A stretch of DNA of 14,673 nucleotides from Verrucomicrobiaceae bacterium (lineage in GTDB: Bacteria; Verrucomicrobiota; Verrucomicrobiae; Verrucomicrobiales; Akkermansiaceae): contig CANBTO010000062.1 of assembly GCA_947372405.1 (NCBI GenBank), positions 1 to 14,673 of the forward strand, given 5' to 3'. A program made the position numbers and the translations under genes. Positions 1 through 6,649 of the stretch are shown here, piece by piece (positions within the stretch are counted from its first letter, which is position 1; every line of letters begins with the position of its first letter). Under the pieces are notes generated by a model, which searched no databases, was not told the origin of the DNA, and saw nothing but the letters and a program-made list of their open reading frames with translations.

Positions 1-620
1 TCGAAGAGTTCGAAAAACCGATAGAGCGCCTGCCCGTCCGGCTCGTATTCCTCGGCGGCGGCAACTTTCCATGCCGCTCCCAGTTGATGGGTCAGCCAGT
101 CCATTTCCGGCCGGTAGTCGGCGGATTCCTCGGAAACCAGCACCGTGCCGCCCTCCGGCATCAATGATCTGAAACCCTCGACCATGCCATCCGCGCCGCC
201 CAGCACATCGAAGCCCGCTTTTGAGTAAATCCGCGCCAGCCACGCCGCCACGCCGATCCCTCCCGGCACACTATCCAGCTCGCTCATCGCGAAACCCGTT
301 TCCGTTAGAACCAGGTCCGGACGGATCACGCGCGGAAACTGCGTGGCTGTGGCACTCTCTCGCTGCAGCCGCGCCATCCATTCCGGTTTTCCCTCATCCA
401 GCAGTTCCGCCAACCAGCCCGGTAGTTTCCCGGCGGCACTGCGACGGTAGAGCGAATCACACGCCTGTTGGAAACGCGCCAGAGGATGGCCGAGCGACAT
501 CATCGCCTTCGCCTCCGCCTTGACCAGCTTCAGCGGCTCCGGCGACCAGCGCCACGCGCCACCTCCAAACAATCCACCCTCTGGCAGGCCGCCACGCAGT
601 TCCGAAAGACTCAATCCCAT
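1..620 (-). CDS. Putative ATP-grasp-like protein, 5' part only (cut by window edge)
   Basis: This minus-strand frame is open from an ATG at 620 to the window edge, giving at least 206 residues; the C-terminal part lies outside. I do not recognise a named family with certainty. The stretch around residues 99-125 (RPDLVLTETGF, then SELDSVPGGIG) resembles the part of circularly permuted ATP-grasp or glutathionylspermidine-synthase-like proteins that reads 'D.....DG.....E.N..P.G.G'. It is followed by a segment like TVLVSEESADYRPEMDWL, comparable to the next conserved part of that group. If correct, the enzyme would form an amide bond using ATP, but the catalytic ATP-binding half is not in view. 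A GTG at 638 is an alternative start, and a TGA closes the frame just upstream of it. No signal peptide or membrane segment is seen. Coding status is quite sure; function is an inference. Confidence 0.7.
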   Translation of the reverse strand, partial: MGLSLSELRGGLPEGGLFGGGAWRWSPEPLKLVKAEAKAMMSLGHPLARFQQACDSLYRRSAAGKLPGWLAELLDEGKPEWMARLQRESATATQFPRVIRPDLVLTETGFAMSELDSVPGGIGVAAWLARIYSKAGFDVLGGADGMVEGFRSLMPEGGTVLVSEESADYRPEMDWLTHQLGAAWKVAAAEEYEPDGQALYRFFELF

Positions 621-699
621 TGCGCGCCGAACTTCCACGCAACCGGCCAGCTTGCCAAGGGGGAATCTTCAGGCTGACAGATCAATGAACGGTTTCATC

Positions 700-832
700 G
701 AAACGCGGAGGCGCCGAGGCCGCAGAGGACAGCGCTGAGTTGATCCGGTTTGGAGGAGCGCGTGGAGCACTCTTTTTTCATGAAATTGAATCCACTCCTT
801 CTCCGCGACGTTCTCGGAGATCACGGCGTTTC
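700..832. repeat. Diverged inverted repeat with GCGGAG-type arms
   Basis: The left arm at 700-729 starts GAAACGCGGAGGCGCCGAGG. The right arm at 799-832, read on the opposite strand, starts GAAACGCCGTGATCTCCGAG. They share GAAACGC, then CCGAG, then CGC-GAG-A at matching spacing, so this is an imperfect inverted repeat enclosing about 70 bases. Arms built from 'GCGGAGxCGCxGAG' words recall interspersed repeats of many environmental bacteria. The element fills the spacer between the gene at 1-620 and the one starting at 860. Membership of a genome-wide repeat family is inference. Confidence 0.5.
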
Positions 833-846
833 AAAACCGCCATTCA

Positions 847-854
847 AGAGGAGG
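847..854 (+). promoter_or_regulatory. Strong ribosome-binding site deciding a TTG start
   Basis: AGAGGAGG lies five bases before the TTG at 860. It is the best Shine-Dalgarno match in the window and is in frame with a 174-residue protein. This supports TTG-860 over the far-upstream TTG at 740 and the ATG at 902, neither of which has such a site. Confidence 0.65.
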
Positions 855-859
855 CCTAT

Positions 860-1384
860 TTGGATTTTGACGAGGTCAAACCAAGCAAGCAACTTGATGG
901 CATGGGAATCGAGAGCCCGGCTCCGAAGGCCACGCTGCCGTCAGTTGGCAAGTGGTCCTGGCGATGGATCATCGGCGTGTTCGTCGCATCCGCGGTTTTC
1001 GCCGGGCTGTTTCTTGGTGTGGTATCCAGCTTGGTTCATCGCGTGGAATCACCGATGAACGCTGATATGATTTCGTTCTTGATCAGTGAAACGCCGGGCA
1101 GTGGCTGGGTCGGACCAGAGCGGCAGTTTGTGATTTCCTGTCGGGGTCCCGGAATCAATGTTTGGTTGTCGAAACTGCTGAGACCGGATTCTGGTTTGGC
1201 CGAAGCGCGGTTCATCTATCAGAATGGCGGCGTCACCATCACGGCCCGCGTTTACTTCGGCAAAGACCGGGTGGATCGGGTTGAATTGTTCGGTCCCGGC
1301 GCACTATCTGAAGTGAAGGGTTTCCAAAGCAAGATGGTGTCTGCTTTTCCCGGACTCCGCTGCCGGGTGGTCAGCTCATTGTGA
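860..1384 (+). CDS. Single-pass membrane protein of unknown function
   Basis: I do not recognise this gene. With the TTG start at 860 it encodes 174 residues: a polar N-terminal stretch of about 30 residues, one strongly hydrophobic segment at about 35-59 (WRWIIGVFVASAVFAGLFLG), and a soluble C-terminal domain of about 115 residues with two cysteines (C94, C168). The C-terminal part looks like an alternating beta-strand domain, for example RFIYQNGGVTITARVYF. The frame is open further upstream to 740, but that extension is arginine-rich, crosses the inverted repeat and lacks a ribosome-binding site, so I read it as non-coding. The gene stands alone, divergent from 1-620 and convergent with the DUF6172-type gene 39 bases away. 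Coding status is moderately sure. Confidence 0.7.
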   Translation: MDFDEVKPSKQLDGMGIESPAPKATLPSVGKWSWRWIIGVFVASAVFAGLFLGVVSSLVHRVESPMNADMISFLISETPGSGWVGPERQFVISCRGPGINVWLSKLLRPDSGLAEARFIYQNGGVTITARVYFGKDRVDRVELFGPGALSEVKGFQSKMVSAFPGLRCRVVSSL

Positions 1385-1423
1385 ATCAAACCCGCGGCGT
1401 GTTTCGCGGTCGCTGTGATCTTG

Positions 1424-1732
1424 TTAGGCTGATGGCTCGCTATCTCCTGTCCTGCTCTTGCGGTGGCCGGGAGTGGCGAGAATCTCGATGTAAATCGAGG
1501 CGCACTGGCTGGCGGCGGCCTGGTCGATGGCGGGGATGATTTCCTCGACGTGTTTCGCTTCCGGTTCCGCCTCGCCCTGGCCGACCTTGCATTGGAAGTC
1601 CCAGAAATCGACGCCCTCGGTGAGCGGTTTGCGGCGCTCGCGTTTGATGTATTTCCGCACGTCGTTCTTGATGGCGGCGACCACGCGGGGTGGCTGGTGG
1701 CCTGGCACATTGAGCGGAAAGGTCTTTTTCAT
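1424..1732 (-). CDS. DUF6172-type small conserved protein
   Basis: This 102-residue protein begins MKKTFPLNVPGHQPPRVV, followed by a basic stretch (KNDVRKYIKRERRKPL), then EGVDFWDFQCKVG, then a helix and a strand (SIYIEILATPGHR). From memory this pattern matches the small conserved family annotated as DUF6172, found in several Gram-negative phyla; its molecular function is unknown. The N-terminal half is strongly basic, so nucleic-acid or ribosome contact is possible but only inferred. The start is the ATG at 1732, because the upstream extension of the frame is proline/arginine-rich shadow sequence. It lies 50 bases downstream of the RlmM-like methyltransferase on the same strand and is probably co-transcribed with it. 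Confidence 0.85.
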   Translation of the reverse strand: MKKTFPLNVPGHQPPRVVAAIKNDVRKYIKRERRKPLTEGVDFWDFQCKVGQGEAEPEAKHVEEIIPAIDQAAASQCASIYIEILATPGHRKSRTGDSEPSA

Positions 1733-1782
1733 GCGGCCCGCTTGTGTCCGCGCGGAATGGATTTGTCGAGCCGGGAACCACG

Positions 1783-2754
1783 CTACTTCATGGCCAGCAG
1801 CGCGAATTCCTTGTGATGCACGGCGAGTTGCTGGAGGCGGATGGTTTTGAACCCCATGTCTGTTAGAGAAGCGATCCATCGCGCCTTTTCCGCGACCTGC
1901 GTGAGGTCGGTGAGTTTCAAGGTTATTAACACGCCGCGGATGCTCGAGGCCATTTTGCAGAACCGCGAGCATTCCTTGAGCACCACTTCAGGCGATTGGT
2001 TCATGTCGGACATGAACCAGGTCACGCCTTGCCCGAGATCGCGCTTGGATGTCAGGGCTGCGGGCTTGCGACAATGGAAAAACCACGGCTTGTGGCCCGG
2101 CGGGACGTCCCCTCGATTTGGGATGGCATGTGCGAGCACCACATCCGCCATCTTCGCCGGATCCACGCCGATGACGGAAATGCCGCGGTTCAGGAGTGCC
2201 AGCACGACGCCGCCGGGAGCGCAGCCGAGTTCGACGACGATGTCGTTGGAAGTGAAATGCAGATCGAAAAAACGCACGGCTTCTTCCAGTTTCAGCCATG
2301 CGCGGGATGGTGAATCCACCGGCATCACGATTCCCGGATCGCCCGCCGGATCGGGACTAAAAAATGGCGTGTGGCGGTGAAGACCCGACCAGAATTCGTT
2401 TGGCGCGAGTTCCACGACTGTGCCGACGATTTGCCCGGGCATCGGACGAGCTTCGCAGAGTTCGCCTTGCATCCGACGTTCGAAATACCGGGCGTGATGA
2501 ATCACTGAAGCGGCATTGACACGTTGAACCGCCTCGTCGCGGGACGATGACTTGCCGAGGGAGACGCACAAACGCCGCGCGCAGGCCAGTTCCACGCCCA
2601 GGGAATCGAGGGGAAAAGGTGAGTCCGCCTTGAAGGTCACAAATCCCCGGTGCTGGTAGCCCGGCCGCCATCCGAGGGCCATCGTTTCCGATTCGAGCTT
2701 CAACGCTTTCTCCGACCCCGGGTTGCACAGGGCGAAAACAAACTCGGATTCCAT
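1783..2754 (-). CDS. RlmM-like (FtsJ-fold) rRNA 2'-O-ribose methyltransferase
   Basis: The 323-residue protein has an RlmM-like N-terminal part (FVFALCNPGSEKALKLE) and a C-terminal Rossmann methyltransferase of the RrmJ/FtsJ type. The S-adenosylmethionine-binding motif is VELGCAPGG at 174-182, with an acidic residue in GVDP at 198. The K-D-K-E catalytic tetrad of 2'-O-methyltransferases is visible: K155 in SRAWLK, D250 in MSDMN, K280 in TLKLTD and E316 in HHKEF. By analogy with E. coli RlmM (366 residues, C2498 of 23S rRNA) it would methylate a ribose in rRNA; the exact target is inferred. The start at 2754 fits the family. A second ATG at 2808 has a GGAG (2814-2817) five bases away and would add 18 residues, so the true start is not settled. 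It is followed by the DUF6172-type gene. Confidence 0.85.
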   Translation of the reverse strand: MESEFVFALCNPGSEKALKLESETMALGWRPGYQHRGFVTFKADSPFPLDSLGVELACARRLCVSLGKSSSRDEAVQRVNAASVIHHARYFERRMQGELCEARPMPGQIVGTVVELAPNEFWSGLHRHTPFFSPDPAGDPGIVMPVDSPSRAWLKLEEAVRFFDLHFTSNDIVVELGCAPGGVVLALLNRGISVIGVDPAKMADVVLAHAIPNRGDVPPGHKPWFFHCRKPAALTSKRDLGQGVTWFMSDMNQSPEVVLKECSRFCKMASSIRGVLITLKLTDLTQVAEKARWIASLTDMGFKTIRLQQLAVHHKEFALLAMK

Positions 2755-2844
2755 AGGGTTCACGGTCCGCGAAGAGTGGAAACCCGGAGCCCGCCCGGCA
2801 AGGTGCATTTCCACTCCAGCCAACTAACAGGTTAGCGGAATTTC

Positions 2845-2880
2845 GGTCGGCGCCTGTGCCAGCGCGTAAGCATGCCGACC
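2845..2880. repeat. 7-bp inverted repeat between two minus-strand genes
   Basis: GGTCGGC at 2845-2851 and GCCGACC at 2874-2880 are perfect complements separated by 22 bases. It lies just after the transporter's stop on the minus strand and before the methyltransferase gene. There is no T-run after it, so it is a weak terminator candidate at best; a regulatory hairpin for the methyltransferase leader is equally possible. Confidence 0.35.
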
Positions 2881-2906
2881 ATCAACCATCAACTTTCAAC
2901 CATCAA
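2879..2906. repeat. Tandem heptanucleotide repeat, four units
   Basis: Four back-to-back 7-base units read CCATCAA, CCATCAA, CTTTCAA and CCATCAA on the plus strand. On the minus strand the first unit read contains the TGA stop of the transporter gene at 2903-2905, so the rest of the array is in the 3' untranslated region. Such arrays can change length by slippage. Here that would not alter the protein, because the stop is in the first unit. Confidence 0.7.
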
Positions 2907-4171
2907 CTCTCTCCGCTCTTGAGCCAGCGGGCGAGCATTTCGGGAACCGCTTGCGGACGGGACCATGTGACGAAAAGGCCCGCCAAGGCAGCCACTCCAC
3001 CGCAGACCCAGAAGATCTGGCCGTAGTTGAACCCCGCTGCGCCTGTTAGCCATGTAAGGCTTTGTGCGGCCAGCGCAATGCCGATCCACGACAGCCAACT
3101 CGCCGCGCCCTGCACGGCACCGCGGATCTCGGCGGCCGGACTGTGCTGGAGGACGGAGACGATGGGAACGATGAAGAATCCGCCGCCGATGCCGAGCAGT
3201 GAAAGCATGCAGATGAAGGGCGTTTTTCCAATTTCCGGCCAACCCAACCCGATGCCGCCAAGTGTCATGAGCAAGGATCCTACGGGGATCAGTCCGTATT
3301 CGATCCTGCCGCGCGAGAGCTTGCCTGCGAGCATGCTGCCCACGCCGATGCCGAGACTCAGAGCTGCCTGAAGCCAGGCTTGTTCGGTGGGACGAAGGTG
3401 GAAGACCTTGTGGGCGTAAAGCGCGAGATTGAGCTGCAAGAGCGCGGCGACGAAGAAGAAGGCGGTGTTTCCCCAGTTCGCCCGCCACAGATCGCGGTCC
3501 TGTTTCATCACGCGGAAGTTGCTCCAGATTTCGCCGACGATGTTCAGGTTGAGCTTCTTTCCGGGATCCGCCGCAGGCACCTTGGCGATGCCGATGCTGG
3601 TCAACATGCCTGCCGCAGCGAGCAGGGCCAACAGGATGCCGGACCAGACCTCGCGGTGTTCGAGCGTTTCCGCCAGCCAGCCACCGGCGAAGGTTCCGAG
3701 GATGATGCCGATGAAGGTGAGCAGTTCGAGGATGCCGTTTCCCGCGGACAGCTTGGGAGTGGGAAGCACTTCGGGCATGATGCCGTATTTCGCCGGGGCA
3801 AAGATCGTGCTGTGCACGCCCATCATGCAGATGGCGGCGAGTTGCAGCGACTGGTTTTCAAACTGCAGCGCGAGGGCGGCGAAGAGCATGATGCCGATTT
3901 CGCCTAGCTTTACACCGATCATCACCGAGCGCTTGCTGAAACGGTCCGCCATCCAGCCGCCGATAGTGGCGAAAAGCAGAAACGGAATGGCGAAAAGTTG
4001 TGAGGCGTGGGAAGCGAAGCCTTCCTTGTCAGCCTCGGACAAGACGACGGACGCCAGCACCGGGAAGACGACCAACCATTTCAGCGCGTTGTCGGAAAAG
4101 GCGCCCTGGAACTGGGTGAACATCAGGTTCCAGAAGCCGCGTGGCCACGGAGCAGGCGGGTCGTTGGTCAT
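2903..4171 (-). CDS. LplT-like major facilitator superfamily transporter
   Basis: This 422-residue integral membrane protein has about twelve hydrophobic segments and no signal peptide. The N-terminal FTQFQGAFSDNALKWL (18-33), the MFS motif A GGWMADRFSKRS (71-82), and APAKYGIMPEVLP followed by LSAGNG (125-146) match the lysophospholipid transporter branch (LplT and the transporter half of Aas-type fusions). In Enterobacteria LplT flips 2-acyl-lysophospholipids across the inner membrane for re-acylation. Here the substrate is inferred only from those motifs, and no acyltransferase gene is adjacent. The start ATG at 4171 lies directly before the conserved N-terminus. It is preceded by a 103-base gap from the secreted-protein gene on the same strand. 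Confidence 0.85.
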   Translation of the reverse strand: MTNDPPAPWPRGFWNLMFTQFQGAFSDNALKWLVVFPVLASVVLSEADKEGFASHASQLFAIPFLLFATIGGWMADRFSKRSVMIGVKLGEIGIMLFAALALQFENQSLQLAAICMMGVHSTIFAPAKYGIMPEVLPTPKLSAGNGILELLTFIGIILGTFAGGWLAETLEHREVWSGILLALLAAAGMLTSIGIAKVPAADPGKKLNLNIVGEIWSNFRVMKQDRDLWRANWGNTAFFFVAALLQLNLALYAHKVFHLRPTEQAWLQAALSLGIGVGSMLAGKLSRGRIEYGLIPVGSLLMTLGGIGLGWPEIGKTPFICMLSLLGIGGGFFIVPIVSVLQHSPAAEIRGAVQGAASWLSWIGIALAAQSLTWLTGAAGFNYGQIFWVCGGVAALAGLFVTWSRPQAVPEMLARWLKSGES

Positions 4172-4274
4172 GTTGCGGTCGGAGTGCTTGAATCCGCCGC
4201 GGTTCTATCACATCGCCGCGGGATGGCGGCAATTGAAATCACTCGTCCGCATGATCCGCGGTTTTTCCTCCGGT

Positions 4275-4658
4275 TCAGCGCTTTTTCGGGGCCACACGGA
4301 CATCCGCGGTGAGCGTTCCTTCGGCGGCGTTGACGTGGGTGATGACACCGTGCGCGTGAATGAACGGATCGGGATTGGCCGGGGCTTTTCCGGGTTGGCC
4401 TTTCGCGGGCTCGACATTGGTCGGCGCGATCACGTGGATCTTCTCCGCGACGGCGACTCCGTTGTTTTCCTGGTAGGCAATGCCCACTTTCTCTCCGACT
4501 TTCAGGTCGGCGAGACCGATGGCTGAATTGTCCGCGGCGTGGATCTTCACGTTCGGGGACATCTTGAAGGTGATCGCCGCATCCACTGGGGCTGCGCTGG
4601 CCATCATGAAAGGTGCGAGCACCGCGGCGGCAATGACTGACATAATCGTGGTTTTCAT
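4275..4658 (-). CDS. Small secreted protein with OB-like beta segments
   Basis: The 127-residue product begins with a clear signal peptide (MKTTIMSVIAAAVLAPFMMA, likely cut after ASA at about 22). A beta-rich part follows with the phrase ADLKVGEKVGIAY (50-62), typical of small OB-like periplasmic domains such as DUF5666, DUF1344 or CusF-like proteins. After a proline/alanine-rich linker comes AHGVITHVNAAEGTLTADV (102-120), which looks like the first strands of such a domain. The order therefore appears swapped compared with a single OB unit. Function is unknown. The start at 4658 is chosen because it opens the signal peptide; the upstream frame extension has no such character. No Shine-Dalgarno sequence is present. 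The gene lies 67 bases after the receiver gene, with a palindrome in between. Confidence 0.8.
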   Translation of the reverse strand: MKTTIMSVIAAAVLAPFMMASAAPVDAAITFKMSPNVKIHAADNSAIGLADLKVGEKVGIAYQENNGVAVAEKIHVIAPTNVEPAKGQPGKAPANPDPFIHAHGVITHVNAAEGTLTADVRVAPKKR

Positions 4659-4660
4659 TT

Positions 4661-4677
4661 GTGTTTGGTTTGGTGGT
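4661..4677 (-). promoter_or_regulatory. CA-rich leader motif before the secreted-protein gene
   Basis: The plus strand reads GTGTTTGGTTTGGTGGT, so the mRNA leader is ACCACCAAACCAAACAC just two bases before the ATG. A nearly identical leader precedes the tatA-like gene at 8641-8657. It replaces a Shine-Dalgarno sequence. A role in translation start or as an untranslated regulatory element is inference. Confidence 0.4.
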
Positions 4678-4691
4678 TTATTGTCTAATTG

Positions 4692-4709
4692 ATACAACAC
4701 CTGTTGTAT
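4692..4709. promoter_or_regulatory. 18-bp perfect palindrome, candidate operator
   Basis: ATACAACA, a two-base centre, then TGTTGTAT form a perfect inverted repeat with 8-base arms. It sits 33 bases upstream of the secreted protein's ATG and 16 bases after the receiver gene's stop, where a promoter for the secreted-protein gene is expected. AT-rich arms, a 2-base centre and no T-run make a transcription terminator unlikely. It is better read as a binding site for a dimeric repressor or activator. Confidence 0.5.
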
Positions 4710-4725
4710 GAGAACGGTTGCGTGG

Positions 4726-5130
4726 TTATCCCGGGCATTCATCGGACGGCGTGTCATCCAGCACTTCCCCAATGGCGGTCAGCAAGAGTGCGGAATCCAG
4801 TGGCTTTTCGAGGATCGCTGATGCTCCGAGTTCGTGACAAGCGGCTCTCGAATCCGGGCCTCCGAAAGCGGTCAGAACAATGACCGGAATCGAGGGAAAG
4901 CTGTTGTGCATCGCGCGGAGCAACGAGATGCCTGAAACAAGCGGCATCCGCAGATCGGTGACAACGAGATCGACGTGATTCCGCCGTTGGGTTAATATCT
5001 CAACAGCGTCTCCCCCCCATTCCGCAGTGGTGACAACCGCGCCTTCGCCGCTGAGCACCTTGTCGAGCGCGCGGAGCATGCCCGGATCGTCATCGACCAC
5101 CAGGATGGATTTATTGCGGATGTTCGCCAT
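4726..5130 (-). CDS. Stand-alone receiver-domain response regulator
   Basis: The 134-residue protein is one CheY-like receiver domain and nothing more. The acidic pocket is VVDDD (11-15), the phospho-acceptor is D59 in VVTDLRMP, the switch threonine is T87 in VLTAFG, and the conserved lysine is K109 in LEKP. It has no DNA-binding output domain, so it would act by protein contact or as a phosphate sink. The start at 5130 (MANIRNKSILVVDDD) is the ordinary receiver start; an in-frame extension upstream to 5169 adds unstructured residues. It lies 162 bases downstream of the sigma-54 regulator on the same strand, across a spacer with several inverted repeats. The partner kinase may be the one at 6650-7783, but this is inferred. 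Confidence 0.9.
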   Translation of the reverse strand: MANIRNKSILVVDDDPGMLRALDKVLSGEGAVVTTAEWGGDAVEILTQRRNHVDLVVTDLRMPLVSGISLLRAMHNSFPSIPVIVLTAFGGPDSRAACHELGASAILEKPLDSALLLTAIGEVLDDTPSDECPG

Positions 5131-5248
5131 GATTGAATGTGCATTCGCACGCATCATGCCAGGCGACACGCATGTCTTCTGTGGATTGACGGTCTGTGTG
5201 TTGGAGAGATTCTGACTTACATGCGTCCGCCTCGTTCCGCGATGGTCC

Positions 5249-5288
5249 TGTCAACGTGGCAGAGTTGACGCTGCCAATTTGTCAGCGT
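5249..5288. repeat. Interleaved inverted repeats between two regulator genes
   Basis: Three overlapping inverted repeats lie within 40 bases: GTCAAC (5250-5255) with GTTGAC (5264-5269), TGGCAG (5257-5262) with CTGCCA (5271-5276), and ACGCTG (5268-5273) with CAGCGT (5283-5288). All arms are perfect. TGNCA-type words occur four times. The cluster lies just after the stop of the sigma-54 regulator and upstream of the receiver gene. It may be an activator-binding region or an alternative-fold RNA; no T-run follows, so terminator function is doubtful. Confidence 0.5.
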
Positions 5289-5292
5289 GCGC

Positions 5293-6648
5293 TCATTCGT
5301 CCTGGCCGGCGAGGTTTCGATAGATCGTGCGAGGGGAAATGCCGAGCATCCGCGCTGCCTGGAGTTTGTTGCCATCGCAGCGGGCGACCGTCGCTTCCAT
5401 GAGTTGTTGGATGGCCTGGTCCACCGTCGTGCCGATGGGGATGGTGAGGGACGTTCCTTCTGGAGACAGGTTGGCCCCCGGCGCAGGTGCGAAGTTGACC
5501 TGCTCGACGGTATCGCCCGGAGCGAGGGCGACGGCGAGTTCGATGACATGCTGCAACTCGCGCACGTTTCCCGGCCAGGAATGGGCAAGCAGGCGTTCCA
5601 GGACGGGTGGGGAGAACGTTCGCACGTCCTTGCGCATCTTCACGCAGAAGCGTTCGAGAAAATGTGCCGCCAGCAGCGGGATATCTTCCGGGCGGTCGCG
5701 CAGCGGCGGCATCACGATCCGCACGGTGTTGATGCGGTAATACAAATCATGGCGGAATGTTTTTTCCTCGATGGCATTCGTCAGGTTGGAGTGCGTGGCG
5801 CAGAGCAGGCGGAAATCCGAGTGGATGTCACGTGTGCCGCCGACACGTTGGAAGCGCCCGTCCTGAAGCACGCGCAACAGCTTGGCCTGGAGCGGCGGGG
5901 TCATCTCGGCGATTTCATCGAGCAACAGCGTGCCTCCGTGGGCCAGCTCGAGCTTGCCGGGCTTGGCCGAGTTCGCGCCGGTGAAAGCGCCTCGCTCGTG
6001 CCCGAACAGCTCGCTTTCGAGGAGCGAGTCGGGGATTGCCGCACAACTGAGTTTCACAAAGGGTTTGGAGTGACGCGGGCTCGCCTCATGGATCGCATCG
6101 GCGACGATTTCCTTTCCCGTGCCGCTCTCGCCTTGAATGAGCACATGCACATCCGTCGGGGCGATCTGGCGGATCAGTTCCTTCACCGCGCGCATCGGCG
6201 GACTGTTGCCGATGAGCGCGCCCGCACCGCTTTGATTCGCGAGCTGGCGTCGGAGTTGTGCGTTCTCTGTGGCGAGTTTTTGTTTTTGCAGCGCCTTGGC
6301 CACGGTCTTGATCAGTGCGGACGAGTCGAGGGGTTTCTCGATAAAATCATACGCGCCGAGCCGCATGGCCTCCACGGCTTGCTCCACGCTGCCGTGGCCG
6401 GTGATCATCACGACTTCGATTCCTGGCCTCAATTCAAGCGTCGTCTTGAGCAGCGAGATCCCGTCGATGTCCGGCAGGCGCAAATCCGTGATGACGAGGG
6501 CGATACTGGAATCCTTCAAAACGTCCAACGCCTCCTGCCCGGATGCCGCGCACTCGACTTGATAGCCCGCGTTCTTCAAGACCTTGCTGGCGGCGTTGCG
6601 CAGGCCGGCCTCGTCGTCCACGAGCAGGATGATGGGTGTGGTTTTCAT
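5293..6648 (-). CDS. NtrC-family sigma-54-dependent response regulator
   Basis: The 451-residue protein has all three parts of an NtrC-type activator. The receiver domain (1-120) has acidic pocket D11-D12, phospho-acceptor D55 in VITDLRLP and lysine K105. The AAA+ domain (about 145-375) has Walker A GESGTGKE (173-180), the sigma-54 contact loop GAFTGA (220-225), Walker B LLLDE (241-245) and the WPGNVREL sensor II (358-365). A Fis-type helix-turn-helix ends the protein (about 420-446, GNKLQAARMLGISPRTIYR). It should bind upstream enhancer sites and open sigma-54 promoters with ATP after phosphorylation by the kinase encoded just before it. The start ATG is one base after the kinase stop (TGA-G-ATG), so translation is probably coupled. 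Target genes are unknown; I see no strong -24/-12 promoter nearby. Confidence 0.95.
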   Translation of the reverse strand: MKTTPIILLVDDEAGLRNAASKVLKNAGYQVECAASGQEALDVLKDSSIALVITDLRLPDIDGISLLKTTLELRPGIEVVMITGHGSVEQAVEAMRLGAYDFIEKPLDSSALIKTVAKALQKQKLATENAQLRRQLANQSGAGALIGNSPPMRAVKELIRQIAPTDVHVLIQGESGTGKEIVADAIHEASPRHSKPFVKLSCAAIPDSLLESELFGHERGAFTGANSAKPGKLELAHGGTLLLDEIAEMTPPLQAKLLRVLQDGRFQRVGGTRDIHSDFRLLCATHSNLTNAIEEKTFRHDLYYRINTVRIVMPPLRDRPEDIPLLAAHFLERFCVKMRKDVRTFSPPVLERLLAHSWPGNVRELQHVIELAVALAPGDTVEQVNFAPAPGANLSPEGTSLTIPIGTTVDQAIQQLMEATVARCDGNKLQAARMLGISPRTIYRNLAGQDE

Positions 6649-6649
6649 C

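Noticed and set aside
221..738. Several short plus-strand open frames at the window start
   Set aside because: They are antisense to the ATP-grasp-like gene or lie in the inverted-repeat spacer, are proline/arginine-rich and lack ribosome-binding sites.
1392..1409. Hairpin CCGCG/CGCGG between convergent genes
   Set aside because: The stem is only 5 pairs with no T-run on either strand; not enough to call a terminator.
3429..4526. 365-codon plus-strand frame antisense to the transporter and secreted-protein gene
   Set aside because: It crosses two real minus-strand genes and has no recognisable domain.
5146..5161. Sigma-54-like promoter TGGC-N8-GTGC on the minus strand before the receiver gene
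   Set aside because: GG and GC are 10 bases apart as required, but the -12 element is poor and the transcript would start only about 6 bases before the ATG at 5130.
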